DNA of 64,000 nt, taken from Embleya hyalina (GTDB lineage: Bacteria > Actinomycetota > Actinomycetes > Streptomycetales > Streptomycetaceae). Made by a program: the position numbers and the translations under genes. The stretch's first letter is position 1; each line of letters starts with the position of its first letter. Below, in pieces: positions 19,001 through 27,228 of this stretch. The notes beneath the pieces were generated by a model. It did no database searches. It worked only from the letters and a program-made list of their open reading frames with translations, and was not told the DNA's origin. The DNA is taken from assembly GCF_003967355.1 (NCBI RefSeq), contig NZ_BIFH01000016.1:62001-126000 (forward strand), given 5' to 3'.

Positions 19001-20361
19001 ACGACCACGAATTCGGCCGCCCGCAGTCCCGCGATCACCGCGTCCCGGTTGGCCACCGAGGCGACCGGGTTGGTGCAGATGATCCAGCACGCCTTGACCT
19101 CGCCCGCGGCCATCCGGGCGAACAGGTCCACCGTGCCGCCGCCCGGCTCCGCACGCAGCGTCCCGGCGGGCACCTCCCACAGCCGCTCGACGAACTCCCG
19201 GTCCGCCGCCACCAGTACCGACCGCTGCCCGGGCAACCCCGGACCCATGTAACCCATTTCCCGGCCACCCATCGCGTTCGGCTGCCCGGTGAGCGAGAAC
19301 GGGCCGCTGCCCGGTCGGCAGATCGCGCCGGTGGCGAGGTGCAGGTTGATCAGCGCGTTGGTGTTCCAGGTGCCGTGGGTGCTCTGGTTGAGCCCCATCG
19401 TCCAGCAGCTGGTCCACTCCCCCGCCGCGCCGATCCAGCGCGCGGCCTGTCTGATGTCCTGCTCCGCCAGGCCGGTCAGCTCGGCGACTCGGGCCGGCGG
19501 GTAGTCCCGCAGGAACTCCGGCATCGTGTCCCAGCCCTCGGTGCACTCGGCGATGAACGCGGGATCGGTGTCGCCGTTCTCCACGAGCAGGTGCAACAGG
19601 CCGTTCAACAGGGCCAGATCGGTACCGGGACGAATCTGCAGGAACAGATCGGCCTTGGCGGCGGTGGCGGTGCGGCGCGGGTCGACCACGATCAGCCTGG
19701 CGCCCGCCCGGACCCGGTCCATCATGCGCAGGAACAGGATCGGGTGGCAGTCGGCCATGTTGGCGCCGATCACCAGGAAGACGTCGGCGTGTTCGAAGTC
19801 CTGGTACGAGCCGGGCGGTCCGTCCGCGCCGAGCGAGAGTTTGTAGCCGCTCCCCGCACTGGCCATGCACAACCGCGAGTTCGACTCGATCCGGTTGGTG
19901 CCGACGAAACCCTTGGCCAGCTTGGTGACCAGATACTGGGCCTCCAGGGTGAGCTGGCCGGAGACGTAGAAGGACAGCGCGTCCGGGCCGTGCGCGTCGA
20001 GGATCTCGCGCAGCCGCCGGGCGGTCGTGGTGATCGCCGCGTCCACGCCGGTCGGCGTCGGCGCCGCGGCACGCTCGGCACGGACCAGCGCGGTGGTCAA
20101 CCGGCCCGGGGCGGTGAGCAGTTCGGCGCTGGTGGCGCCCTTCGTACACAGCCGGCCACGGTTCGTCGGGTGCGCCCGGTCGCCGCGCGCCTTGAGCACG
20201 GTGCGCCGACCGGTCGCGGAGTCGACGGCGATGTCGAGGAGCATGCCGCAGCCGACCCCGCAATACGAGCAGACGGTCCGTACGGTGTCGTCGGCCGCCT
20301 TCGGATCCGATCCCGACACGGGCGACACCCCTTTCCCGGTATGTTCCGGAACTTCCGACAC
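16069..20361 (-). CDS. Assimilatory nitrate reductase fused to a CysJ-like flavoprotein reductase
   Basis: 1430-residue two-part enzyme. Residues 30-740 are a bis-MGD molybdenum nitrate reductase of the NasA/NarB type, with a 4Fe-4S site (C31, C34, C38, C72 in CSYCGVGC and GRLCTKG) and the C-terminal dinucleotide-binding domain. A linker precedes a flavodoxin domain (about 868-1010, beginning [11 protein letters not shown]), an FAD-binding reductase domain (about 1055-1285, with [10 protein letters not shown] and [10 protein letters not shown]), and an NADPH-binding end ([14 protein letters not shown] near 1290). It can therefore pass electrons from NADPH through FAD and FMN to molybdenum within one chain and reduce nitrate to nitrite in the cytoplasm. 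No nitrite reductase or transporter is beside it. Confidence 0.95.
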   Translation of the reverse strand: MSEVPEHTGKGVSPVSGSDPKAADDTVRTVCSYCGVGCGMLLDIAVDSATGRRTVLKARGDRAHPTNRGRLCTKGATSAELLTAPGRLTTALVRAERAAAPTPTGVDAAITTTARRLREILDAHGPDALSFYVSGQLTLEAQYLVTKLAKGFVGTNRIESNSRLCMASAGSGYKLSLGADGPPGSYQDFEHADVFLVIGANMADCHPILFLRMMDRVRAGARLIVVDPRRTATAAKADLFLQIRPGTDLALLNGLLHLLVENGDTDPAFIAECTEGWDTMPEFLRDYPPARVAELTGLAEQDIRQAARWIGAAGEWTSCWTMGLNQSTHGTWNTNALINLHLATGAICRPGSGPFSLTGQPNAMGGREMGYMGPGLPGQRSVLVAADREFVERLWEVPAGTLRAEPGGGTVDLFARMAAGEVKACWIICTNPVASVANRDAVIAGLRAAEFVVVQDVFADTETNAYADVVLPAAMWAETEGVMVNSERNLTLSRRAVDPVGEALPDWLIIARIASEMGFADAFDYACAEEVFDELRRARNPTTGYDLSGVSHARLRETPVQWPSSAPDGPDRNPIRYVSADAAKAGDAGGTRRPRFPTASGRAVFFARPHLPPAELPDRDYPMVLNTGRVQHQWHTMTKTGTIDALNRLDPAPFVEIHPEDAQELGIEAGDAVEVASRRGRVVLPARPTDRVRPGNCFVPFHWGDRFGAFLGINAVTNDAVDPISFQPEFKSCAVALTKVAGPVRPDPAAPSTPASGPDPAAVAPPSAPTDPDIRAAATLLGLGDLAPPVYTDEERRYLAGFLAGAAGSATTRAHGVPVLPDRAPIAPARVPWVNGLLAGLFSRTPETPAATTGAVAVADPAAESLGEGDVLVLWASQTGNAAELAGSIAGRLAEAGRRPVVREMTEHSPDTLPSGTPVLLITSTFGDGEPPDNGAGFWAALTGAGRPEVHGLRYAVLALGDSGYADFCGHGRRLDERLAELGGTRIAPRADCEPDYDRTAASWLDGVLAALGPGPAAGATTTAPAAATSPTTAVATTRIPGPATGAPSPPAAVGYSKAAPFPALLIGDRLLGLPESAKEVRQFTFDTRGGAHGDLDYEPGDALGVWPVNRPEAVAEWLSAAGLDPGTPIPVPDLGELALGEALRSRFEIARITPELLRFVADRTRDRDLERLLRAGHRDELARWSWGRQAVDVIGEFAVRADPVEWAGVLKRLEPRLYSISSSPLAHPGEVRITVSVVRYRNEAGAERQGVCSGHLATLGADGPVPVFVRRSPHFRPPTDPTTPAVMIGPGTGVAPFLGFLADRRARGDTGPNWLFFGEQRRATDFYYRDELAEFRRVGLLDRLDLAFSRDQRAKIYVQDRMREHGPRMWDWLSRGAHVYVCGDAGRMAKDVDRALREIVIVHGGRSEDEADAYVRQMVGERRYARDVY

Positions 20362-20764
20362 TCGCTTATATGTACTGATACACGTCGATACAGGCCGGCC
20401 GTGCGGCGCGCGTGCGGTGATGCCGGGCGAGCCCCATGTCCGGGACGCTAAAGAGCGGCGGTTTCGCGAACGTCACACGCCCCCGCGTCCGGGGTTACGT
20501 CGATCGCACACACACCCGGGCGCCACGGTGAGGCGGGGCCATTCGGGGGTGCGGCGGGCCGCCGAGTCGCCGACGCGACACGGAATCGTCGCTCTGTGAA
20601 GTTCACTGACTACTTAGCGCATCATCAGCCTGTGGTCAATTCACGAGTTCTCGTGACAATACGGCACACTCGGTCGACCACGAGGATGGGTGCCGGGAAC
20701 GGACGGTGCCGATCGGGTCGGTCACGGCGAAGGTGCCGACGCGGTCGGCGGTGGGGGCGGTGGC
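20362..20764. other. Divergent promoter region, relatively AT-rich in places
   Basis: 403 bases between the nitrate reductase and the thiopeptide-type gene. On the nitrate-reductase side GATACA occurs twice ten bases apart (20377 and 20387). On the other side 20590-20660 is AT-rich for this genome and contains GTGAA-G-TTCAC (20596-20606) and the palindrome at 20641. A clear GlnR box was not found. Confidence 0.4.
20641..20656. promoter_or_regulatory. Perfect palindrome upstream of thiopeptide-type gene
   Basis: TCACGAG-TT-CTCGTGA, seven-base arms with a two-base centre, in an AT-rich stretch about 110 bases before the gene at 20765. Probably an operator; the LuxR-type protein encoded nearby is one candidate ligand. 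Confidence 0.45.
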
Positions 20765-21781
20765 ATGGGCTCGGCGCACGCGGGGCACGATCCGGCACCG
20801 GCCGGCGAGGTGTCCGTCGGCGCCCGGTCGGTGCCGCTGGGCGTGCTCCTGGACGACTGCCTCCGGGACGTCCGGGGGGCCACCACGGACTCGGCCGACG
20901 GCGAATACGTGGCGGCCCGCCGTGCGTTCATGGCCGCCGGGCCGGCCGCGCTCGACCGGGCCGCCGACCGTCGGGTGCGGCGGACCCGGTGGATCCAGGT
21001 CGGGGTGACCCCCGCGGCCGACGCCGAGGGCCGACTGTACGGGCGGCTGGCGGATTCGGCCTGCGAACTGCCGGCCACCGGCGCCGCCACGGACTTCTTC
21101 CATCTGCACAAACCGCCGGGGATCAGGATCGGATTCGCCGTGCACGGCAACGCGGCGACGGCGGAGCGACTGCGCGAGACCGTGTCCGAGCGGGCCGACG
21201 ACTGGCTGCGCGAGCAGGTGGTGCGGCATCGGGAGCCGGGCGGATACGAGCCGGAAGCGCACCTGTTCGGCGGCGAGGTGTCGATGCGCAGCGTGCACCG
21301 CCTGTTCACCGCCGACTCGCCGGCGTGGTTGCGCTTCCTGGCCGACGACGCCCGCGCGTTGCCCGCCTGGGCCTACTCGCTGATCCTGCTCCGCGACGTG
21401 CTCGACGGCGTCGGGGTGCGGGATTGGGAGGACCGGGACGTGTGGGACCGGGTGCGGCGCGGCACCGGGTACGGCCTGCCGGCGGAGGTACCGGACGCGT
21501 GGCGGGAGACGGCGGTACGGATCCGGGCGCACTGGCGCGCGATCGGGGCGCTGCGGGACGCGCTGCCGGAACCGCTGCGTGCGGCGGCCGTACGGCATCG
21601 GGCCGAGGTCGCGGCCGAGGCCGAGCGGTGGACGCGCGGCTACTTCGCCACGGAGGAGGCCGAGGTGGGGCCGAGGCAGGCGATCGCGTACTACACGGTG
21701 TTCCACTGGAATCGCGGCCGACTGGCGCTGCCGACCCAGTGCCTGCTCGCGGACGCGCTCGCCGGACGGACCCGCTCGTGA
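20765..21781 (+). CDS. Stand-alone thiopeptide-type bacteriocin biosynthesis protein (LanB C-terminal-like)
   Basis: 338-residue protein resembling the C-terminal domain of LanB dehydratases (SpaB_C/TIGR03891), which in lanthipeptide and thiopeptide pathways eliminates glutamate or catalyses ring closure. The fold markers are in order: WIQVGVTP, the region FFHLHKPPGIRIGFAV (equivalent to the usual HLRLR strand), YEPEAHLFGG, and VHRLFTADSPAWLRFL. The glutamylating N-terminal LanB domain is absent, and no full dehydratase, LanC or transporter lies nearby. The ATG at 20765 is chosen because GC3 rises to coding levels there; a GTG at 20690 would add a Gly-rich leader. Confidence 0.7.
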   Translation: MGSAHAGHDPAPAGEVSVGARSVPLGVLLDDCLRDVRGATTDSADGEYVAARRAFMAAGPAALDRAADRRVRRTRWIQVGVTPAADAEGRLYGRLADSACELPATGAATDFFHLHKPPGIRIGFAVHGNAATAERLRETVSERADDWLREQVVRHREPGGYEPEAHLFGGEVSMRSVHRLFTADSPAWLRFLADDARALPAWAYSLILLRDVLDGVGVRDWEDRDVWDRVRRGTGYGLPAEVPDAWRETAVRIRAHWRAIGALRDALPEPLRAAAVRHRAEVAAEAERWTRGYFATEEAEVGPRQAIAYYTVFHWNRGRLALPTQCLLADALAGRTRS

Positions 21782-21795
21782 CGCCGGGCCCGGGG

Positions 21796-21924
21796 TCACC
21801 ACCCGTACGCCGAGCCGGGCCCGTGGCACCCGCCGCACTGCTCGCCCGTACCGGCCGCCAGGCGGCCTCGGGCCGCGGACCCACCGGACTCCCGAAGGGA
21901 GTCGTATCCGCGGACATAGGGCAT
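21796..21924 (-). CDS. Possible small Gly/Cys-rich peptide
   Basis: 42-codon frame starting 26 bases after the stop of the LuxR-type gene on the same strand and ending next to the thiopeptide-type gene. The C-terminal half is Gly-rich and carries CGGCHGPGSAYGW; the N-terminal half is RGYDSLRESGG. GC3 is about 86 percent, which supports coding, but there is no convincing Shine-Dalgarno sequence. An in-frame ATG at 21981 would overlap the LuxR gene. It could be a modified-peptide precursor, or the inverted repeat inside it (21887-21903) could simply be a terminator. Confidence 0.3.
   Translation of the reverse strand: MPYVRGYDSLRESGGSAARGRLAAGTGEQCGGCHGPGSAYGW
21887..21903. terminator. Short hairpin between convergent genes
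   Basis: GACTCCC-GAA-GGGAGTC, a perfect seven-base stem with three-base loop, located between the convergent thiopeptide-type and LuxR-type genes. It may be a terminator or lie inside the small peptide frame. Confidence 0.4.
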
Positions 21925-21949
21925 GCGGCGACAGTGACTCGGGGGCTTG

Positions 21950-22372
21950 TCACGGGTGTTCGGGGCCGGAGCGCGGCGCATCGGTGTGCCGGCGACCCGG
22001 GCGACCGTCCCCCGGGACCATCGCCAGGCGGATCAGCTCCGCCCGGGTGGCGACGCCGAGCTTGGCCCGGATCCGGCGCAGATACGCGTCGACGGTGTGC
22101 ACCGAGATCCCCATGCAACGGGCCGTCCGCGCATAGGTGTCGCCCTGCGCGACATGCCACAACACCTGCGACTCGCGAGGCGTGAGCACGGCTTCGACCG
22201 GGGCCGAGAACCCGCCCTCGCCGGGAAGACGACACATCCCCGCCCCCTGGCCGGTTCCCGTACCGAACGCCGTGGCACTGGCCCACCGGCCCCGGATCGG
22301 AACGATCCGAGCGAAACCGGCGACCCCACCAGTCGAGCAGCACACCGATGCCCCGGCACGCGAACGGCACAT
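21950..22372 (-). CDS. Small LuxR-type HTH regulator
   Basis: About 140 residues; the C-terminal 65 form a GerE/LuxR helix-turn-helix (LTPRESQVLWHVAQGDTYAR, then ISVHTVDAYLRRIRAKLGV). There is no receiver or sensor domain; the N-terminal part is short, Cys-containing and unassigned. The start is uncertain: ATG 22372 is used here, an internal ATG lies at 22237, and a GTG at 22399 would bring in a TTA codon, which would make translation depend on the rare leucyl tRNA (bldA). It probably regulates the facing thiopeptide-type gene or the small peptide after it. Confidence 0.7.
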   Translation of the reverse strand: MCRSRAGASVCCSTGGVAGFARIVPIRGRWASATAFGTGTGQGAGMCRLPGEGGFSAPVEAVLTPRESQVLWHVAQGDTYARTARCMGISVHTVDAYLRRIRAKLGVATRAELIRLAMVPGDGRPGRRHTDAPRSGPEHP

Positions 22373-22532
22373 CTTTAACCCGAACGCACCATTTATCACA
22401 CAGGGATGACAACGCTGACGGAGACGACCGGGACGGGCAGGCCGAAGCGGCGTCGCCCCCGGCGGGGGGCCGGAAACGACGCCGCTCGGGCGGTCGTGGC
22501 GGTGGACGACACCACGAAATCGGGGTGCGGGC

Positions 22533-23261
22533 TCAGTCCTGCGGACCGTCGGCGGCGCCCGCGATGGCGGCCAGTGCCTCGACCAGGTACGCGTCGACGG
22601 CCGTCTTGTCGATGCCCAGGCCGCCGAGGACGCCGTCGGTGTCGCCCTCGAACTCCAGCAGGGCGAGCAGCACGTGCTCGGTGCCGACGTAGTTGTGGCC
22701 CAGGCGCAGCGCCTCGCGCAGGGTGAGTTCCAGGACCTTGCGGGCCGCCGCGTCGTAGGGGACGAGGTCGGGCACCGTCTCGGCGGTCGGCGGCAGTTCG
22801 GCGCGGGCCGCCTCCCGGAGCGCGTCCAGCGTGACCCCCTGGGCGATTACGGCCGCGGCGGCGAGCGAGGCGGGGTCGGCGATCAGGCCGAGGATCAGGT
22901 GTACCGGCCCGATCTCGACGTTGCCCGCCGCGTGCGCCTCGTTCTGCGCCGCCACCACCAGGTTGCGGGCCCGGGCGGTGAACCGGCCGAAGCCCTGGCG
23001 CGGATCGAGTTCGGCCTCGCCGGCGGCCTTGGGGACGAAGCGCTTCTGCGCCGCCTGCTTGGTGACGCCCATGCCGGCGCCGATGTCCTTCCAGGACGCG
23101 CCGGAGCGGCGGGCCTGGTCCACGAAGTGGCCGATGAGGTGGTCGGCCAACTCGCCGAGGTGGTCGGACACGATCACCGCGCCGGACAGTTGCTCCAGGG
23201 GGTCGGAGTGGGTCTGCTTGATGGTTCGAATGAGATCGTCGAGCCGGACCGGGTTGGTCAT
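22533..23261 (-). CDS. HTH protein with Clp N-terminal (ClpN) repeats
   Basis: 242-residue protein. Residues 40-80 hold a helix-turn-helix (SWKDIGAGMGVTKQAAQKRF), and residues 95-240 are a double Clp R domain (FTARARNLVVAAQNEA, then NVEIGPVHLILGLI, and later HNYVGTEHVLLALLEFEGD), the substrate-binding module of ClpA/ClpC chaperones. There is no ATPase domain, so it is not a chaperone itself. Such proteins may couple DNA binding to proteolysis or act as regulators. The ATG at 23261 follows GGAG; an ATG at 23279 is also possible. It lies just downstream of the FUSC gene with two palindromes at the junction, plausible sites for its own HTH. Confidence 0.85.
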   Translation of the reverse strand: MTNPVRLDDLIRTIKQTHSDPLEQLSGAVIVSDHLGELADHLIGHFVDQARRSGASWKDIGAGMGVTKQAAQKRFVPKAAGEAELDPRQGFGRFTARARNLVVAAQNEAHAAGNVEIGPVHLILGLIADPASLAAAAVIAQGVTLDALREAARAELPPTAETVPDLVPYDAAARKVLELTLREALRLGHNYVGTEHVLLALLEFEGDTDGVLGGLGIDKTAVDAYLVEALAAIAGAADGPQD

Positions 23262-23281
23262 GCGCGTGGGATTCTCCATGC

Positions 23282-23298
23282 GTCAACCGTAGGTTGAC
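23282..23298. promoter_or_regulatory. Palindromic operator copy 1 (GTCAACC-n3-GGTTGAC)
   Basis: Perfect seven-base arms around GTA, immediately upstream of the HTH/ClpN gene. Confidence 0.7.
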
Positions 23299-23309
23299 GA
23301 TCGAGATTG

Positions 23310-23326
23310 GTCAACCCTCGGTTGAC
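23310..23326. promoter_or_regulatory. Palindromic operator copy 2, overlapping the FUSC stop codon
   Basis: Same arms around CTC, centre 28 bases from copy 1. The TGA stop of the upstream FUSC gene lies inside the left arm. Confidence 0.7.
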
Positions 23327-25398
23327 GCCTTGTCGACGCCGGCCTCCGGGCCCGGACTTCCAGCCGACTTCCGGGGGTTGCCGGTGTTCGGCGGCTCCGG
23401 GGACTCCGACGGCCCGTCCAGTGTCGAGCGCACCGAACGGACCTCCCGCCGCACGTCGGAGAACACGTCCCGCGGCTCCCCGACCTCCGCCGACGGCGCG
23501 GACCCGACCGGGCTCGTACCCGGCCCCACGCCCGCCTCCTCGGAGCGCATCGACGCCGCCAACGCCCGCAGTTCGGCCGCGATGTGCGCCGCCGCCGCCG
23601 GCGAGGGCGGCGGCGCGCCGTGCGCGGTGTGCACCGCCGCGGCCGTGCCCGTGTCGATCACCCGCTCCACCGCCACGATCAACGGCCACCAGGCCGCCGC
23701 CCGGGCACCCGCCGGCGGCGGTTCGCCGAGCGCGCGCTGGAACTCGGTCCGTACGTCGGACAGATCGCGATAGATCCGCCGCCGGGTCCGGGCCCGGGCG
23801 GCCTGGTCGGCGTTCTCGTCGAACGCGCACTCGATGTAGCGCGCGGTGTCCTCGATCGCGGTGGCCAAACGCGCGCCGACCCGGGTGTGCCAACTCTCCG
23901 GCCACAACGCGTAACCCACGACCAGCACGATCGCGCAGCCGATCAGGCTGTCCACCAGGCGCGGCGCGAGCAGCCCGACCCCCTGGTGCCCCAGCAGATC
24001 GGACAGGATCAGGATCAGCGGCGTGATCACCGCGGTCTGATAGCCGTAGCCGCGCCGGGAGAGTATCGGCAGCGCCGCCGCGAGCACGAGCACGACCGGC
24101 ACCTCCCATCCCCCGCGCGGCACGAACTCCAGGATCACGCCCGCCACCACGAGCCCGGCCGCCGTACCCAGCGCGCGCAGCAGGGCCCGGGAGAAGACCG
24201 AGCCGAAGTCCGGTTTGAGAACGAACGTCACGGTCAGCGGCACCCAGTACGAGCGCGGTACGTCCACCACGGACACCAGCGCCTGGGCCACCCCGATGCA
24301 CAGGGTCAGCCGCAGCCCGTACCGCCACGACTCCGCCGACACCAGCAGACCGCGCGCGCCGGCCGCCAGCCGCTCGGGCAGCGCGCCCGGACGGCCGACC
24401 CGATCGGGCACCCGGTAGGCGCCGGACAACGTCTCCCGGGCATGGGCGATGGCGGCGGCCACCGCACGATCGGCCGGAGCGCAGACGCCCGAGCGATCGG
24501 CCGAGCCGACGGGAACCGTACCGCCGCGCACCGCCGCCGCGATCTCGCGCACGGTGGCCACGTCGACCTCGGCCGCCGAACGCTCCTCGGCGTGCGTCGC
24601 GGTGCCCGCCTCGACCAGCGGGCCGACCGCGTTCAACAGCGCGACCAGCCGCGACATGCCGCGACTGCGGCCGGGTGCCACCGCCCGCCGGCCGAGCAGC
24701 AGGTCGTACGCGTGGTTGAGGGTCAGCGTCACCTCCGCCCGGGCCGGCTCCCACTCCTCGGTACCGGCCGCCGCCAGCAGGTTCGCGGTCGCGTCGTACA
24801 CGTCGGCGACCGCGTCGCGTTCGGGGATGCGCGAGCGCGCGGGCCAGGCGAGCAGCGCCATCAGCAGCACCAGCCCGGCCCCGGCCAGGGTCAACACGGG
24901 CGCGCGCCACCACGGCGAGGGCATCGGCAGGCCGGCCCCGATGACCGCCATCAGCAGCAGGTTCAGGCCGGACGCCGAGGCCACCGCGCCGATCGTGCTG
25001 ATCATCCCGGCGACCAGGGCGAGCACGGTGAGCATCGCGACGGCGGACCAGCCGTGCCCGAACTGCGCACTGCCGAGCGCGAGTCCGATCGCGCCGACGA
25101 GCTGCGGGACGGCGATGTTGAGGACGCGCAGCCGGTACGCGTCGGCGGTGTCCCCGAAGACCGCGCCGAGCGCGCCGATGGCCACGAGCGCGCCCGAGGC
25201 GGTGTCGTCGACGAGTACGCCCACGGCGAGCGGCGCGCCGATGCCGATCGCGGCGCGCACGGCGGCGGCCTTCGGCATCGGGCCCGGGGTGGCGCGCAGG
25301 GTCAGGGCCAGCCACTCCGGCGGCGCGAGGCGGCCGGGTCGGGCGGCGCCGTCGGACCGCCCGTCGTCGCTCGGGTCCGCACGTTCGGTCATCGTCAT
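23311..25398 (-). CDS. FUSC-family inner-membrane protein (aromatic acid exporter-like)
   Basis: 695-residue protein with two halves of predicted membrane helices (about residues 45-180 and 385-500) separated by cytoplasmic regions, the layout of the FUSC/AaeB/YccS group. The second half begins with the FUSC signature RLTLCIGVAQALVSVVDVPRSYWVPLTVTFVLKPDFGS. Members are proposed exporters of aromatic acids. The Pro/Ser-rich C-terminal tail is not conserved. Start at 25398 or 25392 (MTMTER or MTER). The gene ends within the operator of the next gene, 49 bases before the start chosen for it. Confidence 0.85.
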   Translation of the reverse strand: MTMTERADPSDDGRSDGAARPGRLAPPEWLALTLRATPGPMPKAAAVRAAIGIGAPLAVGVLVDDTASGALVAIGALGAVFGDTADAYRLRVLNIAVPQLVGAIGLALGSAQFGHGWSAVAMLTVLALVAGMISTIGAVASASGLNLLLMAVIGAGLPMPSPWWRAPVLTLAGAGLVLLMALLAWPARSRIPERDAVADVYDATANLLAAAGTEEWEPARAEVTLTLNHAYDLLLGRRAVAPGRSRGMSRLVALLNAVGPLVEAGTATHAEERSAAEVDVATVREIAAAVRGGTVPVGSADRSGVCAPADRAVAAAIAHARETLSGAYRVPDRVGRPGALPERLAAGARGLLVSAESWRYGLRLTLCIGVAQALVSVVDVPRSYWVPLTVTFVLKPDFGSVFSRALLRALGTAAGLVVAGVILEFVPRGGWEVPVVLVLAAALPILSRRGYGYQTAVITPLILILSDLLGHQGVGLLAPRLVDSLIGCAIVLVVGYALWPESWHTRVGARLATAIEDTARYIECAFDENADQAARARTRRRIYRDLSDVRTEFQRALGEPPPAGARAAAWWPLIVAVERVIDTGTAAAVHTAHGAPPPSPAAAAHIAAELRALAASMRSEEAGVGPGTSPVGSAPSAEVGEPRDVFSDVRREVRSVRSTLDGPSESPEPPNTGNPRKSAGSPGPEAGVDKASTEG

Positions 25399-25526
25399 CA
25401 CAGGATCCCGAACGAGGCGAGGCGGACGGACAAGGCACGCGGAGCCGGATGAGTACGGCATTCCGCTACCGGGTCAACGGTACCGGCCGACCGCCGGCGG
25501 CCGGCCGCCGGCCCGGCCGCGACCGC

Positions 25527-26198
25527 TCAGCCCGCGGCGGACTTGCGCGCGTGTACGAAGAGTTGTTCCTCCGGCCCGGCGTCGGGGTGCCGGGGATGGA
25601 ACACACCGACCCGCTGGTGCAGGATCTCCAGACCGGCGGCGCGCAGGCGCACGAGCAGTTCCTCGCCGGAGTGGCTGGTCACCCGGGCCCGGTGGCCCAG
25701 CCAGTCGATCTCCACGCCGTCCGCCTCGGCCGGTACCGTCGCGAACGCGAGCAGCCCGCCGGGCACGAGCCGGGCGCCCAGGCGTTCCAGTTGGTGGTCC
25801 AGGTCGGCGCGCGGCAGTTGCAGGAACGGGAAGAACGCGCAGACCGCGTCCCAGGCCGCGTCGTCGTCGACCAGGTCGCGGGCGTCCACCTGCGCGAAGA
25901 CGGCGCCCGGGACCCGGGCCCGGGCCAGTTCGACCATGGTCGCCGAGACGTCGATCCCGGTCACCCGGTGGCCGGCCGCGGTCAGCCGCTCGGCGGTCGG
26001 CCGGCCCGTACCGGATCCGATGTCCAGCACCTTCGAACCGGGCGGGAGTTCGGCGATCAGCCAGTCCAGCGCGGCCAGTTGTTCGGGCAGATCGGCGAAC
26101 GCGGTCTCGTAGCCGGCCCCGATGGCGTCGAACAACGCGGCGGCCGGAGAACGTGCGCCGTGCGCCGACGGGGAGGGCGAAACGGGATCGGGGGCCAT
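25527..26198 (-). CDS. Class I SAM-dependent methyltransferase
   Basis: 223-residue Rossmann methyltransferase. Motif I is VLDIGSGTGRPTAERL near residue 57, followed by the acidic residue in VTGIDVSATM, and motif IV-like AVCAFFPFLQL. Only the core domain is present; the substrate cannot be told. The ATG at 26198 is preceded by GGAGGAAAGGA somewhat far upstream. Same strand as the DinB gene, 62 bases downstream of it. Confidence 0.88.
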   Translation of the reverse strand: MAPDPVSPSPSAHGARSPAAALFDAIGAGYETAFADLPEQLAALDWLIAELPPGSKVLDIGSGTGRPTAERLTAAGHRVTGIDVSATMVELARARVPGAVFAQVDARDLVDDDAAWDAVCAFFPFLQLPRADLDHQLERLGARLVPGGLLAFATVPAEADGVEIDWLGHRARVTSHSGEELLVRLRAAGLEILHQRVGVFHPRHPDAGPEEQLFVHARKSAAG

Positions 26199-26260
26199 GG
26201 GAACGGCGTCCTTTCCTCCGTGGGAGGGGCGGGAAGAGTCGGGGAGCGGGATCGGCGGAG

Positions 26261-26770
26261 CTAGCGCCGCAGGAGGATGCCTCGGATGAACGCCGCCTGA
26301 CCCGCGTGTTGGAGGTCGTCGCCGATCACGCTGACCAGCCGTACGCCCAGGGTGACCGCCGGCGTCCACGCCTCGTCCACGACCCGATCCAGGTCGGCGG
26401 GCGTCAGGTCGCGCACGTAGCCCACGGTCTGCTCGTGTACCGCGTCGTAGTAGCCGGTGAGCAGGTCCGCCGAGTCCACCCGGACCGCGGCCACCGCCTT
26501 CGTGTCCTGCCCGTAGCCGATCGCCCGGACCGGGAAGGGCAGTTCGAAACGTTTGTGCCAGTCCTGCGCGGTCCACACCTGCTCCAGGCCCGCGACGTCG
26601 GCGACGTGGTCGTCCTGGACCCGGGCCAGATGCCAGATCAGCCACGCGATCGAGTTCGCGTCGTCGTCCAGGCGCTCGGCCAGTTGGCCGGGGGTCAGAT
26701 CGGCGACCGCCTCGTGCACGACCTCCTGTACCCGGCCGAATGCGTCGACCAGTAGCTCCGCGCTGTTCAT
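26261..26770 (-). CDS. DinB-family protein (DUF664-like)
   Basis: 169-residue four-helix-bundle protein. The metal-binding His residues are in IAWLIWHLARVQDDH near residue 42 and in the C-terminal VSVIGDDLQHAGQAAFIRGIL. In actinobacteria this superfamily includes mycothiol-dependent enzymes; this member's substrate is unknown. The ATG follows GAGGGG. It begins a same-strand run with the methyltransferase. Confidence 0.88.
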   Translation of the reverse strand: MNSAELLVDAFGRVQEVVHEAVADLTPGQLAERLDDDANSIAWLIWHLARVQDDHVADVAGLEQVWTAQDWHKRFELPFPVRAIGYGQDTKAVAAVRVDSADLLTGYYDAVHEQTVGYVRDLTPADLDRVVDEAWTPAVTLGVRLVSVIGDDLQHAGQAAFIRGILLRR

Positions 26771-26937
26771 CGAACCCCTCGCTCCACTCGTTCCGCCGAT
26801 GTGGCGTCCGCGTCGTCCGTCTCGTCCCGCTCGTCTGCTACTCCTGCCCCGTCCGCTCCCGGTCGTACACCTGCCGGGCGGCCCCGACGGCGGCGGGCGG
26901 CCGGCGATTCGGGGACGAGCGAGGCGCGGGCGACCCG

Positions 26938-27159
26938 CTACAGGTCGCGCGGCGCCGGGCCGAGGCGGGCCCACCGCGCGTGCGGCAGGCCGGTGTGACC
27001 GTCGACGGGGGCGCCGCCGAACCAGGCGGCGGTGGAGCCGAGTTCGGCCGGTTCGGCCGCGGCGGTGCCCGGGTCCGGGTCGGCCGCGTAGGTGCCGTGG
27101 CGCTCCCGGACGCCGATGCGTCCCAGTCGTGCGGTGACCTGCTCCTGCTGCGCGTGCAT
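26938..27159 (-). CDS. Small hypothetical protein downstream of GlxA-like regulator
   Basis: 73-residue protein, GC3 above 90 percent, starting at an ATG 69 bases after the GlxA-like gene on the same strand. It contains RLGRIGVRERHGTY and AAWFGGAPVDGHTGLPHARW. No family is recognised; no membrane segment, signal or Cys. Likely co-transcribed with the regulator. Confidence 0.55.
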   Translation of the reverse strand: MHAQQEQVTARLGRIGVRERHGTYAADPDPGTAAAEPAELGSTAAWFGGAPVDGHTGLPHARWARLGPAPRDL

Positions 27160-27228
27160 GTGGTCGGGTTCTCTCGTCGCCGTGTGTCGTGGGCGTCCCC
27201 GCGTCGTCGGGGCGGGGAATTCGACGGC

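Noticed and set aside
20596-20690. A GTG-started frame with a TTA codon before the thiopeptide-type gene
   Set aside because: GC3 is low and the frame continues in a different phase from the real gene; the region looks like a promoter.
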